Positions 20,855-32,491 are shown, counted from the first letter of the stretch. The stretch: DNA of 64,000 nucleotides from Solobacterium sp. (GCA_024693325.1 JAILLA010000096.1:20992-84991), one strand, 5' to 3'. Numbers and translations: made by a program. Notes: generated from the sequence alone by a model not told the origin.

Positions 20855-21489
20855 ATTGACTTCCACATGTCTGATACGAACCAGCTCATCGCCGCCCATG
20901 TTACGAGCGGATAGGGATGGCCGTATACATCGGTGCCCTTTCTCAGCAGCTCAAGCACTTCCTGTCTGGAAGACAGGACAAAGCCTTCAAAGTGTTCGGT
21001 CCCTTCCCCGCCTGCCTGTGACAGATGACCATGCCAGTCACTGTTGACAACAACAGAGATCAGGGCAGTGCATTCATCGGTAAAGCCCGGTGAGCAGTAA
21101 ACAAGAGGATTGATCAGCGCAAGCCGGTCTTTATCCGTGATCTCAATGCCGGTCTCTTCATGCAGTTCACGGATCATTGCGTGAAACAGCGGGTTTTCCC
21201 GGGAACTGTCTCCCAGGTCGATCAGTCCGGATGGTATGCTCAGGACATACTGCCCTGTCGGATAGCGGTATTCATAGAACAAAAGCAGCTTCGGTTCCTC
21301 ACCGTTCAGCACGACAAACGCGCTGACCGCATCAGCCATCTGAGTCTCCTCATGCTCGGCGGCCAGGTCGCCTGTTTTTCTCCTGCTTGCGTCATAATAA
21401 TGTGTGCCGTCTTCATAGACCAGGTCATATACCCTGATATACGGTGTTTCAAGAAGCTGGTCTGTTCTGATATGTTTCGGTTTTTTCAT
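20851..21489 (-). CDS. NUDIX hydrolase, ADP-ribose pyrophosphatase-like
   Basis: The 212-residue protein contains a NUDIX box at about residues 95-118, ending in the metal-binding RELHEETGI. The first glutamate of the consensus (G-x5-E) is shifted by one position here (GDSSREN), a small departure. The N-terminal strand LETPYIRVYDLVYEDG and the box position are those of ADP-ribose or nucleoside-diphosphate-sugar pyrophosphatases, which cleave X-diphosphate compounds with Mg. It is coupled on both sides by ATGA overlaps, to yolD and to the unknown gene. Confidence 0.85.
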   Translation of the reverse strand: MKKPKHIRTDQLLETPYIRVYDLVYEDGTHYYDASRRKTGDLAAEHEETQMADAVSAFVVLNGEEPKLLLFYEYRYPTGQYVLSIPSGLIDLGDSSRENPLFHAMIRELHEETGIEITDKDRLALINPLVYCSPGFTDECTALISVVVNSDWHGHLSQAGGEGTEHFEGFVLSSRQEVLELLRKGTDVYGHPYPLVTWAAMSWFVSDMWKSI

Positions 21490-21887
21490 AACTGCTCCAT
21501 TTCCAGTATGCTGTCGAATGCGATCATCCCCTGATCTGTATGCAGTACCTGATGATATGCATCAGTCTTTATGATGCGGCAGCTCTCACTGCGTATCCTG
21601 CCGCCGTCCTTGAGCTGATCGGCTTCAAACCAGGTGATCAGTACGGTGTCGCCTTTATTGAGGGAGGAAAGTACTGCATTGACTTCTTCCTGCTGCCATT
21701 CGGAGAGCTCGGGTTTCTGAGTGGTCAGCCTGCCCCGTTCTTCGATCATATCTCCATATCCCGTCAGTGCCGCAAACGGCATGAACTGCGCAGCTCTGTT
21801 TTCCTCGGACATCCTCGGGTGGTTGCGTGACACATGATGCGGAAGCTCCAGCATGTCATCATACTTATGCTTGTCATCCCGCTTCAT
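21486..21887 (-). CDS. YolD-like family protein
   Basis: The 133-residue protein has the YolD signature: NRAAQFMPFAALTGYGDMI near residue 30, then a beta-rich domain with GDTVLITWFEADQLKDGG and a final IAFDSILEM. YolD-like proteins occur next to UmuC-type Y-family polymerases in Firmicutes (as YolD/UvrX and YqjX/YqjW in Bacillus) and are thought to take the place of UmuD as partner. Here it overlaps the polymerase stop by ATGA, so the pairing is conserved. Confidence 0.92.
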   Translation of the reverse strand: MKRDDKHKYDDMLELPHHVSRNHPRMSEENRAAQFMPFAALTGYGDMIEERGRLTTQKPELSEWQQEEVNAVLSSLNKGDTVLITWFEADQLKDGGRIRSESCRIIKTDAYHQVLHTDQGMIAFDSILEMEQL

Positions 21888-23377
21888 TTCCGGTGCCCTC
21901 CGATCTGGTTGTTTCTCTGTTTCATCGTAGCACCTTTTGTCAGGTTGGTTCCCTTCAGGATGATGTTTTTCCCGTATTTCTTCTGCAGGGAGACCATCGC
22001 TTCCTGTGCACGCTTCTCACGTTCAAGGTCTTCCTTCAGGTTCTCTGTTTCCTCCGTCTTCTGATCAGCTGAGGAAAACAGATCGAACTGCTGGACCCTG
22101 ACCGGACGCGGCGCGTCTTCATCGATCACCTGCGCGCATACGGTGACCCTGCGTATCGTACATGCCGGGTCTGCGATCCTATGATAGATCTGAACTGCAG
22201 CGGCACGTATCCGGGAGGACGAAACATTCGGTACATCAAAGCTGACGGAACCATGTGCTCCTTTGGGTACCTTGCGGCCGTACCAGTCATCCGTGATCGT
22301 CAATCCGGTCAGGTCTTCGTTCAGGTTCTCCGTATCGTATCCGATCGCCAGTACGAAGCCGACCGCCAGCAGGTGCTTTTCGGTCAGGTCCAGGACGAGC
22401 GCGTCCGTCATTTCCTTGACGATGATCTCTGCCTTCTCATATGAATACGGTTCAGCCAGCACCTGGCCGCTGCTGATACTGCTGGACTTCGGTTCATACT
22501 TTTTGATCGCAGCGATCGTGCACGGTTCATATCCCCATGCGTGATCGATCAGCAGTTCCGCATTGACGCCGAACATTTTGTACAGCAGGTCTTCGTTTTC
22601 AAGGGAACATCTTGCGATATCTCCCATCGTATACATATTCGCTTCTTCCAGCCTTCTGACATAACCCCTGCCGACCCGCCAGAAGTCTCTCAGCGGACGA
22701 TGATCCCACAGCATTCTCCGGTAGCTCATTTCATCCAGCTCAGCGATGCGTACACCGTCTTCATCCGCATCGATGTGCTTGGCAACGATATCCATCGCAA
22801 CCTTTGCCAGGTACATATTCGTACCGATCCCGGCTGTCGCGGTAATGCCAGTATTGCGCAGTACATCCCTGATCATCAGGATCGCCAGTTCATGCGCGTC
22901 CATCTGATATGTATGCAGGTAGTCTGTTACATCGATGAACACTTCATCGATCGAATAGACATGGATATCCTCCGGGGCGATATATTTCAGGTAGATCCCA
23001 TAGATCCTTGTGCTGTATTCCATATACAGCGCCATCCTGGGCACAGCCGTATGAAAAGCAAGCTCGTAGTCCGGGTGCTGTTCAAGTTCATATTTATCAC
23101 ATGAACTGCCTGTGAACGCACGGTTCCGGTTTGCGGCCTTCCGCTTCTGATTGATCTTCCTGACTGCTTCATTCACCTCAAACAGTCGGCCTCTTGAAGA
23201 GATTCCGTATTCCTTCAGTGAAGGTGATACTGCCAGGCAGATCGTTTTTTCCGTTCTGCTTTCATCCGCCACGACCAGATTCGTCCGCAAAGGATCGAGT
23301 CCCCGTTCCTGACATTCCACGGACGCGTAAAAGGATTTCAGATCGATCGCCAGATATGTACGCTGTTTGTCTTCCAT
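21884..23377 (-). CDS. Y-family (UmuC/UvrX-like) translesion DNA polymerase
   Basis: The 497-residue protein has the palm motif LAIDLKSFYASVECQ with the first catalytic aspartate, the second catalytic site YSIDEVFIDVTDYL (near residue 120), the helix-hairpin-helix thumb region, and a little-finger domain ending in RVTVCAQVI. It copies across damaged DNA at the cost of accuracy. The C-terminus (residues 430-497) is charged and may carry a clamp-binding peptide. The gene starts only six bases after a -10 box (TATAAT) and has no Shine-Dalgarno sequence, so the message may be leaderless. It heads the unit polymerase - YolD - NUDIX - unknown. Confidence 0.9.
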   Translation of the reverse strand: MEDKQRTYLAIDLKSFYASVECQERGLDPLRTNLVVADESRTEKTICLAVSPSLKEYGISSRGRLFEVNEAVRKINQKRKAANRNRAFTGSSCDKYELEQHPDYELAFHTAVPRMALYMEYSTRIYGIYLKYIAPEDIHVYSIDEVFIDVTDYLHTYQMDAHELAILMIRDVLRNTGITATAGIGTNMYLAKVAMDIVAKHIDADEDGVRIAELDEMSYRRMLWDHRPLRDFWRVGRGYVRRLEEANMYTMGDIARCSLENEDLLYKMFGVNAELLIDHAWGYEPCTIAAIKKYEPKSSSISSGQVLAEPYSYEKAEIIVKEMTDALVLDLTEKHLLAVGFVLAIGYDTENLNEDLTGLTITDDWYGRKVPKGAHGSVSFDVPNVSSSRIRAAAVQIYHRIADPACTIRRVTVCAQVIDEDAPRPVRVQQFDLFSSADQKTEETENLKEDLEREKRAQEAMVSLQKKYGKNIILKGTNLTKGATMKQRNNQIGGHRK

Positions 23378-23383
23378 ACTGAA

Positions 23384-23413
23384 ATTATAAAGGAGAACAA
23401 GGCACGGCGTCAG
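23384..23413 (-). promoter_or_regulatory. Promoter of the polymerase operon, giving a leaderless message
   Basis: CTGACG, 18 bases, TATAAT on the minus strand; the TATAAT ends six bases before the ATG. No canonical Firmicute LexA box (GAAC-N4-GTTC type) is visible in the shared 160-base intergenic region with the divergent GH1 gene. Confidence 0.55.
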
Positions 23414-23480
23414 AAAACTTTCCGGTATGAGTGACTGCCGTTACACACGAAACGTACACAATAATCACTGATAATTCCTG

Positions 23481-23486
23481 TATAAT
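23481..23486 (+). promoter_or_regulatory. -10 hexamer for GH1 copy 4
   Basis: TATAAT about 54 bases before the ATG; the -35 region is weak. A GAAACATTACATAAG stretch follows, with no clear operator symmetry. Confidence 0.4.
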
Positions 23487-23488
23487 AA

Positions 23489-25012
<1,524 letters not shown>

Positions 25013-25025
25013 TCAGACTCTGAAG

Positions 25026-25060
25026 GCTGCTGCGGCTGAAAAGCTGCGGCAGTCTTTTTT
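25026..25060 (+). terminator. Rho-independent terminator after GH1 copy 4
   Basis: A long GC-rich stem (GCTGCTGCGGCT/AGCTGCGGCAGTC) is followed by six Ts. Confidence 0.85.
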
Positions 25061-25079
25061 CGTTGTCTGACAGGCATAG

Positions 25080-25113
25080 AAAAAGGATGCAGTTCTGGAA
25101 AGTACTGCATTCT
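25080..25113 (-). terminator. Rho-independent terminator of the lipoprotein gene
   Basis: On the minus strand GAATGCAGTAC pairs with GAACTGCATC around a short loop and is followed by CTTTTTC. Confidence 0.75.
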
Positions 25114-25123
25114 TGTATTGATC

Positions 25124-26554
25124 TTATTTCAGGTGCATGACGATCTCAGGCTGTTCAAACGGTGTTCCGAGCCATATATCATCGCCGTCCTTGAATAATT
25201 TCAGCGAAGTCTCGACCGTCTCGATCTGTTCCGGGGTGATGCCGTTTGCGTCAAGTGCGATCGAAGAATCAGTCTTTCGCAGTCCGATCTTCATGACACC
25301 GGCCTGACCCGGGGCAATGGTCACGTTATAGTTGTCCTGGGCGTTCTGGAGACCGTTCACAAGCAGATACTTTCCGCTGTCCTTGACACTGATGGTATCC
25401 GGGGTGTCGTTGAACACAGTCAGCAGGATATTCCAGAAACTCTTCGTATCTTCAATACCGCTGCGGATGACGCGTATCCCGTTATTGGAATAAAGCTCTT
25501 CTCCTTCACGTCCGGAGAGGATTTCGTCTTTGAAGGGGATCATTACAAGCGTCTCTTCACTCAGTGGTTCTTCGTCTGCGTCGATCAGACGGACCGTGAA
25601 GAAAGCAGTCGTGATGTCATTGATCCCAAGGGATTCCAATCCTTCCTGACTGATCATATTTACAGGGTCTGCACGGAGTACCGCCCGGCTTCCCGGATCC
25701 AGTGTGAGATTGCTTTTCCAGGTCTTCTGCAGGATCAGACCGTTCACGCCGAACTGGCGCCAGCTCAGGTTTCTGATCTCATCCGTGGTGTTTTCCACTT
25801 CGAAGAAGACATACGCATTCTTGTTTCTTTCAGCGAGCAGCGCTGAGGTAATATTGACACCATCCTGTGAATATAAGCCGTCTGTTATGAATTCTTTGAC
25901 ATCAGCTTCCCAGGCCTGGGCAAATCGTCCGTCTTTTACCGCTTTTTGGAAGGTATCTTCCTTGAGATCATAAGCGGAAGCGGAGGAAGTGGTGATCTTC
26001 AGGGGATCTGTTGCCAGATAAATTTCTTCGGCGTCTTTATCTAATACGATGAAGCGGAATCCGATCTCGGCGATATCCGTGATCCCGAAGAAATTCAAGT
26101 CTTCAGCCTGGATATACAGATCATCGGTTTTTGTTTCTCCCGGTTTCACGTCTGCATAAACAGATTCTTCCGACAAAGTCCAGCCGTTGACTGTCAAAGA
26201 GGTATCCCAGCGGGACATGCCGCCTCCTCCGTAAAAGACCAGTCTCTTGTCCGTATTGTTTTCAAACGTCAGATCCATCATCGCGGCATATTCGTTATAA
26301 GTCAGTTCTGAAGCCGTGATCTTAATATCCGCCTCATCGACCAGAACGGTTTCTGCAGTTGTTCCTTTTCCTGCAAATACCGTGCTTTCTTCCTCCGCCG
26401 GAGTTGTTTCAGCAGGTTCCGCTTCAGCAGAAGCTGCCGGTGAGGACGGGACAGATGCGGGTTTATCCGAAGAAGATGAAGAACCGCCGCAGGCAGAAAG
26501 GCCGATCAGCAGAAGACTGCTGAGTGTAGTTTTCCAAAACACATGTTTTTTCAT
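25124..26554 (-). CDS. Lipoprotein with three tandem beta-rich repeats
   Basis: The 476-residue protein has a lipoprotein signal peptide, KTTLSSLLLIGLSACGG, with the lipidated cysteine at residue 22, then a Ser/Pro/Glu-rich tether to about residue 65. The rest is three repeats of roughly 110-140 residues (about 70-180, 185-335, 340-476). Each has a strand on a functional residue set such as AYVFFEVENTTDE, a VNG step, a basic-acidic LDPGSRAVLRAD turn and a closing RLID-type strand. The repeats look like Ig-like domains that bind a partner at the cell surface, but I recognise no named family. It is monocistronic. Confidence 0.72.
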   Translation of the reverse strand: MKKHVFWKTTLSSLLLIGLSACGGSSSSSDKPASVPSSPAASAEAEPAETTPAEEESTVFAGKGTTAETVLVDEADIKITASELTYNEYAAMMDLTFENNTDKRLVFYGGGGMSRWDTSLTVNGWTLSEESVYADVKPGETKTDDLYIQAEDLNFFGITDIAEIGFRFIVLDKDAEEIYLATDPLKITTSSASAYDLKEDTFQKAVKDGRFAQAWEADVKEFITDGLYSQDGVNITSALLAERNKNAYVFFEVENTTDEIRNLSWRQFGVNGLILQKTWKSNLTLDPGSRAVLRADPVNMISQEGLESLGINDITTAFFTVRLIDADEEPLSEETLVMIPFKDEILSGREGEELYSNNGIRVIRSGIEDTKSFWNILLTVFNDTPDTISVKDSGKYLLVNGLQNAQDNYNVTIAPGQAGVMKIGLRKTDSSIALDANGITPEQIETVETSLKLFKDGDDIWLGTPFEQPEIVMHLK

Positions 26555-26619
26555 TTTCTTACCCCCTGTTAGCTGACCTGATCACAATGTGACCGGGAAC
26601 CGGTGAATAACAGTTCCAT

Positions 26620-27318
26620 TCATTTCAGCAAGTGTTCGATCTCTGCTTCGGATGTACCCGGCAGGATCTTTCTGAGATGCCGGATGATCCGTTTTTTGGA
26701 TTCCTCAGGCGTACGGTCATAGACATGGTTCGTAAACTTCTTTCCGAAGAATTCCTCGGGTGTCGTATACCTGGCGATCCCCCATCCGTAGAAGTTCCCG
26801 TTTTTATCCATTTCATATTCAAAGTTGGATGTAACGATGTAGCACTGCATCTGCAGACGCGTGATCGTCGTATCGAATCCCTTCCGGGGTTCCCACTGGT
26901 CCTGTCCTTTGACCCTGGGCTTGACATATCCTCCGATCACCTTGGCGTCTTTGGAAAGCAGTGAATGCCTGGAAGCGATAATGTTGTACAGGTACTGTTC
27001 ATTGTATGTTGCGATCCCGTCATCTACCCTTGCGTCAAAGTCATATCCGTCGCGCCGGTAGTTGGCAAAGTCGGGGAACCATTTGCGGGAGATAAATACT
27101 GCCTTGTTCCGGAAGAATTTACCATACGCACAGCCGGTTTCCTGGATCACGGGACCTTTCCAGTCCCAGACACCTTCCTCATCTCCGAAATAGACCCTGG
27201 GATCGACATTTTCTTCGATCGAGAAGCCTTCGATCTCATTGGAGAAGAACGGGAGAAAACCCAGCCGTTCCACTGTATCGATCACATCCTGTTTTGTTCT
27301 GATATAGAAATCTGCCAT
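26620..27318 (-). CDS. AlkZ-related protein
   Basis: The 232-residue protein matches my recollection of a family annotated in Firmicutes as AlkZ-related: RLGFLPFFSNEIEGFSIEE at the start, KFFRNKAVFISRKWFPDFANYRRDGYDFD in the middle, and a YGWGIARYTTPEEFF stretch. AlkZ proteins are winged-helix DNA glycosylases that unhook interstrand cross-links, but this family lacks a demonstrated activity and I see no clear catalytic QxQ motif, so function is inferred only from the family name. The start at 27318 has AGAGGTAC in front. It lies in the same direction as the M20 gene, which is separated by a terminator. Confidence 0.7.
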   Translation of the reverse strand: MADFYIRTKQDVIDTVERLGFLPFFSNEIEGFSIEENVDPRVYFGDEEGVWDWKGPVIQETGCAYGKFFRNKAVFISRKWFPDFANYRRDGYDFDARVDDGIATYNEQYLYNIIASRHSLLSKDAKVIGGYVKPRVKGQDQWEPRKGFDTTITRLQMQCYIVTSNFEYEMDKNGNFYGWGIARYTTPEEFFGKKFTNHVYDRTPEESKKRIIRHLRKILPGTSEAEIEHLLK

Positions 27319-27351
27319 AAGTACCTCTGAGATATATTTTAGCACTGTGCA

Positions 27352-27377
27352 CAGAAAAACGGCATTTCTGCCGCCTC
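27352..27377 (-). terminator. Rho-independent terminator of the M20 peptidase gene
   Basis: On the minus strand the stem CGGCAGAAATGCCG is followed by TTTTTC. The same stem-loop sequence recurs in the terminator at 34552-34572. Confidence 0.75.
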
Positions 27378-27384
27378 TTCTGTA

Positions 27385-28632
27385 TTATCCGATCACTGAT
27401 TCCGTTGTTTCCGTACCTGCGCACATCAGTGCCAGCAGCATTGCGATCTGGCATCCCTTGAAGGCGCCTTCCTCACGGAACTGTTCAGCCAGGGAATGGC
27501 ATCTGGAATCGTATCCGGAGCCGCCGCCCAGGCATACTGCGGGCAGACCGACTTCGATCGCCCTGGAGCAGTTTGTAGCTCCGCCTTCTGCCAGCTTGGG
27601 TTCTTCACAGCCAAGGTATTCGGAGATCGCCATAGCCGCTTCAACGATCGGTGTATGGGAATCCTGTGTTCCGGCATTGATGTCACATACATGCCTGTAA
27701 TCATATGTGATCGTATCTTTGCCCCATCTGTCTGTTTCCTCTTTGCAGGCTTCTTCAACACATGCAAAGATCTTGTCCTTCAGCTTCAGCAGTTCTGTCT
27801 GATCGGAAGAACGGAAGTTCAGCGTAATCGTAGCCTTGTCAACGATGGCGTGGATCGCGGAATAGCTTCCTGCATAAGCGCCGGTCACAGCGAAAGTCGT
27901 GCGGGGGCTTTCCGGTACCTGCAGCTCAGCGATCTTCGCGATCGCCCTGCCTGCCGCATGGAGCGGGTTGGCGACCTTTGCGAACGCGCCGCTTGCATGT
28001 CCGCCGATGCCGTAGAAATTGAACTCGTATGTATAGATGCCGGTAGCCTGATAGACGATCTGCTGATAGCCGTCGCCATCGATGGAAATGCTGGCTTCCA
28101 GTTCGGGATGATGCGTGACATAGTCCTTCATTCCGCCCAGTGCGCCCATGCCTTCTTCACGTGTCGTGCCGACAAAATAGATGTCTCCCTTTGTCTGAAT
28201 GCCTGCCGCATTCAGTCCTCGGATCGTTGAGAGTACGGAAGCGCATCCTCTTGTGTCATCGACGATGCCCGGGCATCTGATCCAGCCGTCTTCACGGACC
28301 ATCTTCAGTTCTGTATCCAGCGGGAATACGGTATCCATGTGACCTTCCACAAGAACGGTCTTTCCGCCGCCTGTTCCTTTTCTCAGACCGACAGCGTTGC
28401 CGAATTCATCGATGTGACAGTCTTCCAGACCTTCCTCTTTGAACATTTCAAGCAGTCTTGCGGCCTTGTTTTCCTCATGGAAAGTCGGTGCGGGGATCTG
28501 TGTCAGTTCCATCTGTCTCTGGATGATGTTTTCCTGATCTGCCTCCATAAAGCTGAGTGCGTCCTGTACATCAGAACGCTCTGTCAGTGTTTTCAGCGTC
28601 GCGCTAACTTTTTCCGAAACCTGATAATCCAT
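27385..28632 (-). CDS. M20 family metallopeptidase (PepT-like)
   Basis: The 415-residue protein carries the M20 zinc sites: VEGHMDTVFP (first His and catalytic Asp), GIVDDTRGCAS (bridging Asp), the general-base glutamate pair in GTTREEGMGALGG, an ISIDGDG aspartate and the C-terminal GGGSGYDSRCHSLAE histidine. The central dimerisation domain is present. It hydrolyses peptides or N-acyl amino acids with two zinc ions in the cytoplasm; the substrate is undecided. The ATG follows AAAGGAGTAA. It is a single-gene unit between the AlkZ-related gene and groEL. Confidence 0.87.
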   Translation of the reverse strand: MDYQVSEKVSATLKTLTERSDVQDALSFMEADQENIIQRQMELTQIPAPTFHEENKAARLLEMFKEEGLEDCHIDEFGNAVGLRKGTGGGKTVLVEGHMDTVFPLDTELKMVREDGWIRCPGIVDDTRGCASVLSTIRGLNAAGIQTKGDIYFVGTTREEGMGALGGMKDYVTHHPELEASISIDGDGYQQIVYQATGIYTYEFNFYGIGGHASGAFAKVANPLHAAGRAIAKIAELQVPESPRTTFAVTGAYAGSYSAIHAIVDKATITLNFRSSDQTELLKLKDKIFACVEEACKEETDRWGKDTITYDYRHVCDINAGTQDSHTPIVEAAMAISEYLGCEEPKLAEGGATNCSRAIEVGLPAVCLGGGSGYDSRCHSLAEQFREEGAFKGCQIAMLLALMCAGTETTESVIG

Positions 28633-28739
28633 ATGATCTGTTACTCCTTTTTACCTACAGCAACTATTTTAAACACGGTAAAACACGCTTGTATATGTGC
28701 ATGCATGCAAAAAAGCACAGAACATTGGACATGGCATGA

Positions 28740-28770
28740 AAAAAACCGGCTGTATTTTCACAGCCGGCAG
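28740..28770 (-). terminator. Rho-independent terminator of groESL
   Basis: On the minus strand GCCGGCTGTG/CACAGCCGG-type arms with an AAAAT loop are followed by seven Ts. Confidence 0.88.
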
Positions 28771-28784
28771 GATGTTAAGCGTTA

Positions 28785-30697
<1,913 letters not shown>

Positions 30698-30719
30698 CAT
30701 AACCTCCTGTTTCTGCGCA

Positions 30720-30746
30720 TTAGCACTCATGCGCAACGTTTGCTAA
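30720..30746. promoter_or_regulatory. CIRCE element 1 (HrcA operator), overlapping the transcript start region
   Basis: TTAGCACTC, nine bases, GTTTGCTAA. The left arm is perfect and the right arm matches GAGTGCTAA at seven of nine positions. It lies between the -10 box and the groES ribosome binding site. HrcA binding here would block groESL transcription until heat shock. Confidence 0.85.
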
Positions 30747-30754
30747 CACTGATT

Positions 30755-30782
30755 ATTATACCTATCTTTGTCACTCTGTCAA
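30755..30782 (-). promoter_or_regulatory. Sigma-A promoter of groESL
   Basis: Consensus TTGACA and TATAAT hexamers on the minus strand with a 16-base spacer. It sits between the two CIRCE elements, and its -35 lies within the spacer of the upstream one. Confidence 0.9.
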
Positions 30783-30794
30783 TATGAGTGCTAA
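30768..30794. promoter_or_regulatory. CIRCE element 2, covering the -35 region
   Basis: TTGTCACTC, nine bases, GAGTGCTAA. Here the right arm is perfect and the left arm has seven of nine matches, the mirror situation to element 1. Beyond it, 30795-30980 holds short inverted repeats but no gene that I can support. Confidence 0.8.
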
Positions 30795-30976
30795 CATTTC
30801 TTTCCGATTCTTTTTGTTCCGCCTCTCATAGGAATACGAAGCCCTGATCTCCCCGGAATCATCCTTACGCACAGGGCGTATGAGAATTGCATTTCCGTCG
30901 TATTTTTCCGTATCTCTTTCAGATACAGAGGATCATTTCTGCATGATCACAGCATCGGAAGCAGTCTTATGTTCCG

Positions 30977-31008
30977 AAAAAACCGCAGGCGTTATCATTG
31001 CCTGCGGC
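30977..31008 (-). terminator. Rho-independent terminator of the alsE-type / LacI-like genes
   Basis: On the minus strand CCGCAGGCAATG pairs with GCCTGCGG, followed by six Ts; it lies five bases after the stop. Confidence 0.88.
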
Positions 31009-31012
31009 TTGA

Positions 31013-31834
31013 TCATCTTGTCGAATCCCTTTCGATCAGGGATACATCAATGGTGTTTTCTTTCTGCACGCTCTTTCCATCGATCAGCCCCAGGATCAGC
31101 TCACATGCCTTTGAGGCAAGTTCTGCCGGATTCCGGTCGATCGCTGTGATGGAGGGCGATGCCATCAGGGAATACGGACTGTTGTCAAACGAGATCAGTC
31201 TTACGTCTTCCGGTGCATAGTATCCGACCTTTCCGATCGCCTTCAGTGCTCCGAATGCCGCCCGGTCACTGGATGCGATAATGCCGTCCACCTTTGTCCC
31301 GTCTCTCAGAATATTCATGACCAGCTCTTCCGTCTCCGTTTCCGAGCTTTTTGTTCCGGTGCGGTTCAGGATGAATTCTTCCCGGTACGGGATCCCGTTT
31401 TCTTCCAGTGCTTCCCGGTAGCCTCTCACTCTCGGACTTTCCTGATGTTCTGCCAGATACCCCGGCAGAAGCAGGATATTCCTGCAGCCTTTGCCTGCAA
31501 GCAGCTGCACGGCGTCCTTCATTGCCCTAGCGTCATCATTCGCTGCCCAGGGGATCACTCTTTCCGACTCCGGCACACGGTCTACCCATACCAGCGGATA
31601 GTCTGCGGGAAGCAGATCCTCAGGGAGCGCGGAGAGTCCTGAGACACAGATAATGCCCAGTGCTCCCTTTTCGCAGAGTGATGTCATGCACTGCTTTTCG
31701 GTTCCGGCATCATTATGGGAGTCACATGCAAATACCGTATATCCGTTCTGATTCATCACAGTGCTGACCGCATGAACAAGGCTTGCAAAGAAGCTATTGT
31801 CCATGGTCGGCACGATCATTCCGACTGCCTTCAT
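31013..31834 (-). CDS. LacI-family effector-binding domain without a DNA-binding head
   Basis: The 273-residue protein starts directly with MKAVGMIVPTMDNSFFASLV, which is the first strand of the periplasmic-binding-protein-like core of LacI/GalR regulators. It ends in the usual ERDST. The roughly 60-residue helix-turn-helix and hinge that should precede this strand are missing. The loss is not a sequencing artefact of the 5' end, because the ATG overlaps the stop of an intact epimerase gene by four bases. It keeps the sugar-binding features (DNSPYSLMASPSITAIDRNP, SSDRAAFGALKAIG). It could be a cytoplasmic sugar sensor that acts through another regulator. It is the last gene of the GH1 - rpiB - epimerase message. 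Confidence 0.85.
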   Translation of the reverse strand: MKAVGMIVPTMDNSFFASLVHAVSTVMNQNGYTVFACDSHNDAGTEKQCMTSLCEKGALGIICVSGLSALPEDLLPADYPLVWVDRVPESERVIPWAANDDARAMKDAVQLLAGKGCRNILLLPGYLAEHQESPRVRGYREALEENGIPYREEFILNRTGTKSSETETEELVMNILRDGTKVDGIIASSDRAAFGALKAIGKVGYYAPEDVRLISFDNSPYSLMASPSITAIDRNPAELASKACELILGLIDGKSVQKENTIDVSLIERDSTR

Positions 31835-32490
31835 GCCTGTTCACCTCTCAGTTCTCTGATCAATTCCTTGTAGGTTCTTCCTTTTCTGAACAATGCACTA
31901 GATCCGAGGATAAATCCATCCGCTCCCATACCGGAAAGATCTTCGATAACTTCAGGGGAGCAGTGTCCGTCGATCATCAGCTTATAGCCGTATTCCTTCT
32001 TCAGTCTGACGAGCTGATCGATCTTCTTTTTCGTGAAGTCAATGAAGCCCTGTCCGGCAAATCCCGGATTCACGGTCATGACCATGACATAATCGCAGAG
32101 ATTCAGGATCTCGGAGATCGATGCGACGCTTGTGTCCGGATTGACGGCGATGCCCGCATACGCTCCCATTTCCTTGATATGAGCAAGGGTCTTGACTACA
32201 TAGCGTTCGGACTCGGGATGGATGTAGATAATGTCAGCTCCGGCTTTGATGAACCAGTCGACCTTGGATGACGGGTTTTCGATCATCAGATGGCAGTCCA
32301 CCAGCTTGTCGGTGTATTTCCGTATGGTCTGCACATCCATGACGCCCATTGTAAAGTTCGGTACAAATGTTCCGTCCATGATATCGCAGTGGAAGATGTC
32401 CACTCCGGCATCATCCAGTGCCCGTACCTCATCCGCCAGATGTCCGTAGTTGGCGCACATCATGGACGGGCATAACAGACGCTCTGCCAT
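31831..32490 (-). CDS. D-allulose-6-phosphate 3-epimerase type (AlsE/Rpe family)
   Basis: The 219-residue TIM barrel has the Rpe-family core with metal-binding His/Asp residues in FHCDIMDG and CHLMIENP. Its diagnostic blocks follow AlsE rather than pentose-phosphate Rpe: SMMCANY where Rpe has SILSAD, DCHLM for DVHLM, IHPES for VHVE, and VMTVNPGFAGQGF for VMSVNPGFGGQSF. AlsE interconverts allulose 6-phosphate and fructose 6-phosphate, the last step of allose catabolism. Ribulose-5-phosphate activity cannot be excluded. It is one base after rpiB and overlaps the headless LacI gene. Confidence 0.8.
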   Translation of the reverse strand: MAERLLCPSMMCANYGHLADEVRALDDAGVDIFHCDIMDGTFVPNFTMGVMDVQTIRKYTDKLVDCHLMIENPSSKVDWFIKAGADIIYIHPESERYVVKTLAHIKEMGAYAGIAVNPDTSVASISEILNLCDYVMVMTVNPGFAGQGFIDFTKKKIDQLVRLKKEYGYKLMIDGHCSPEVIEDLSGMGADGFILGSSALFRKGRTYKELIRELRGEQA

Positions 32491-32491
32491 G

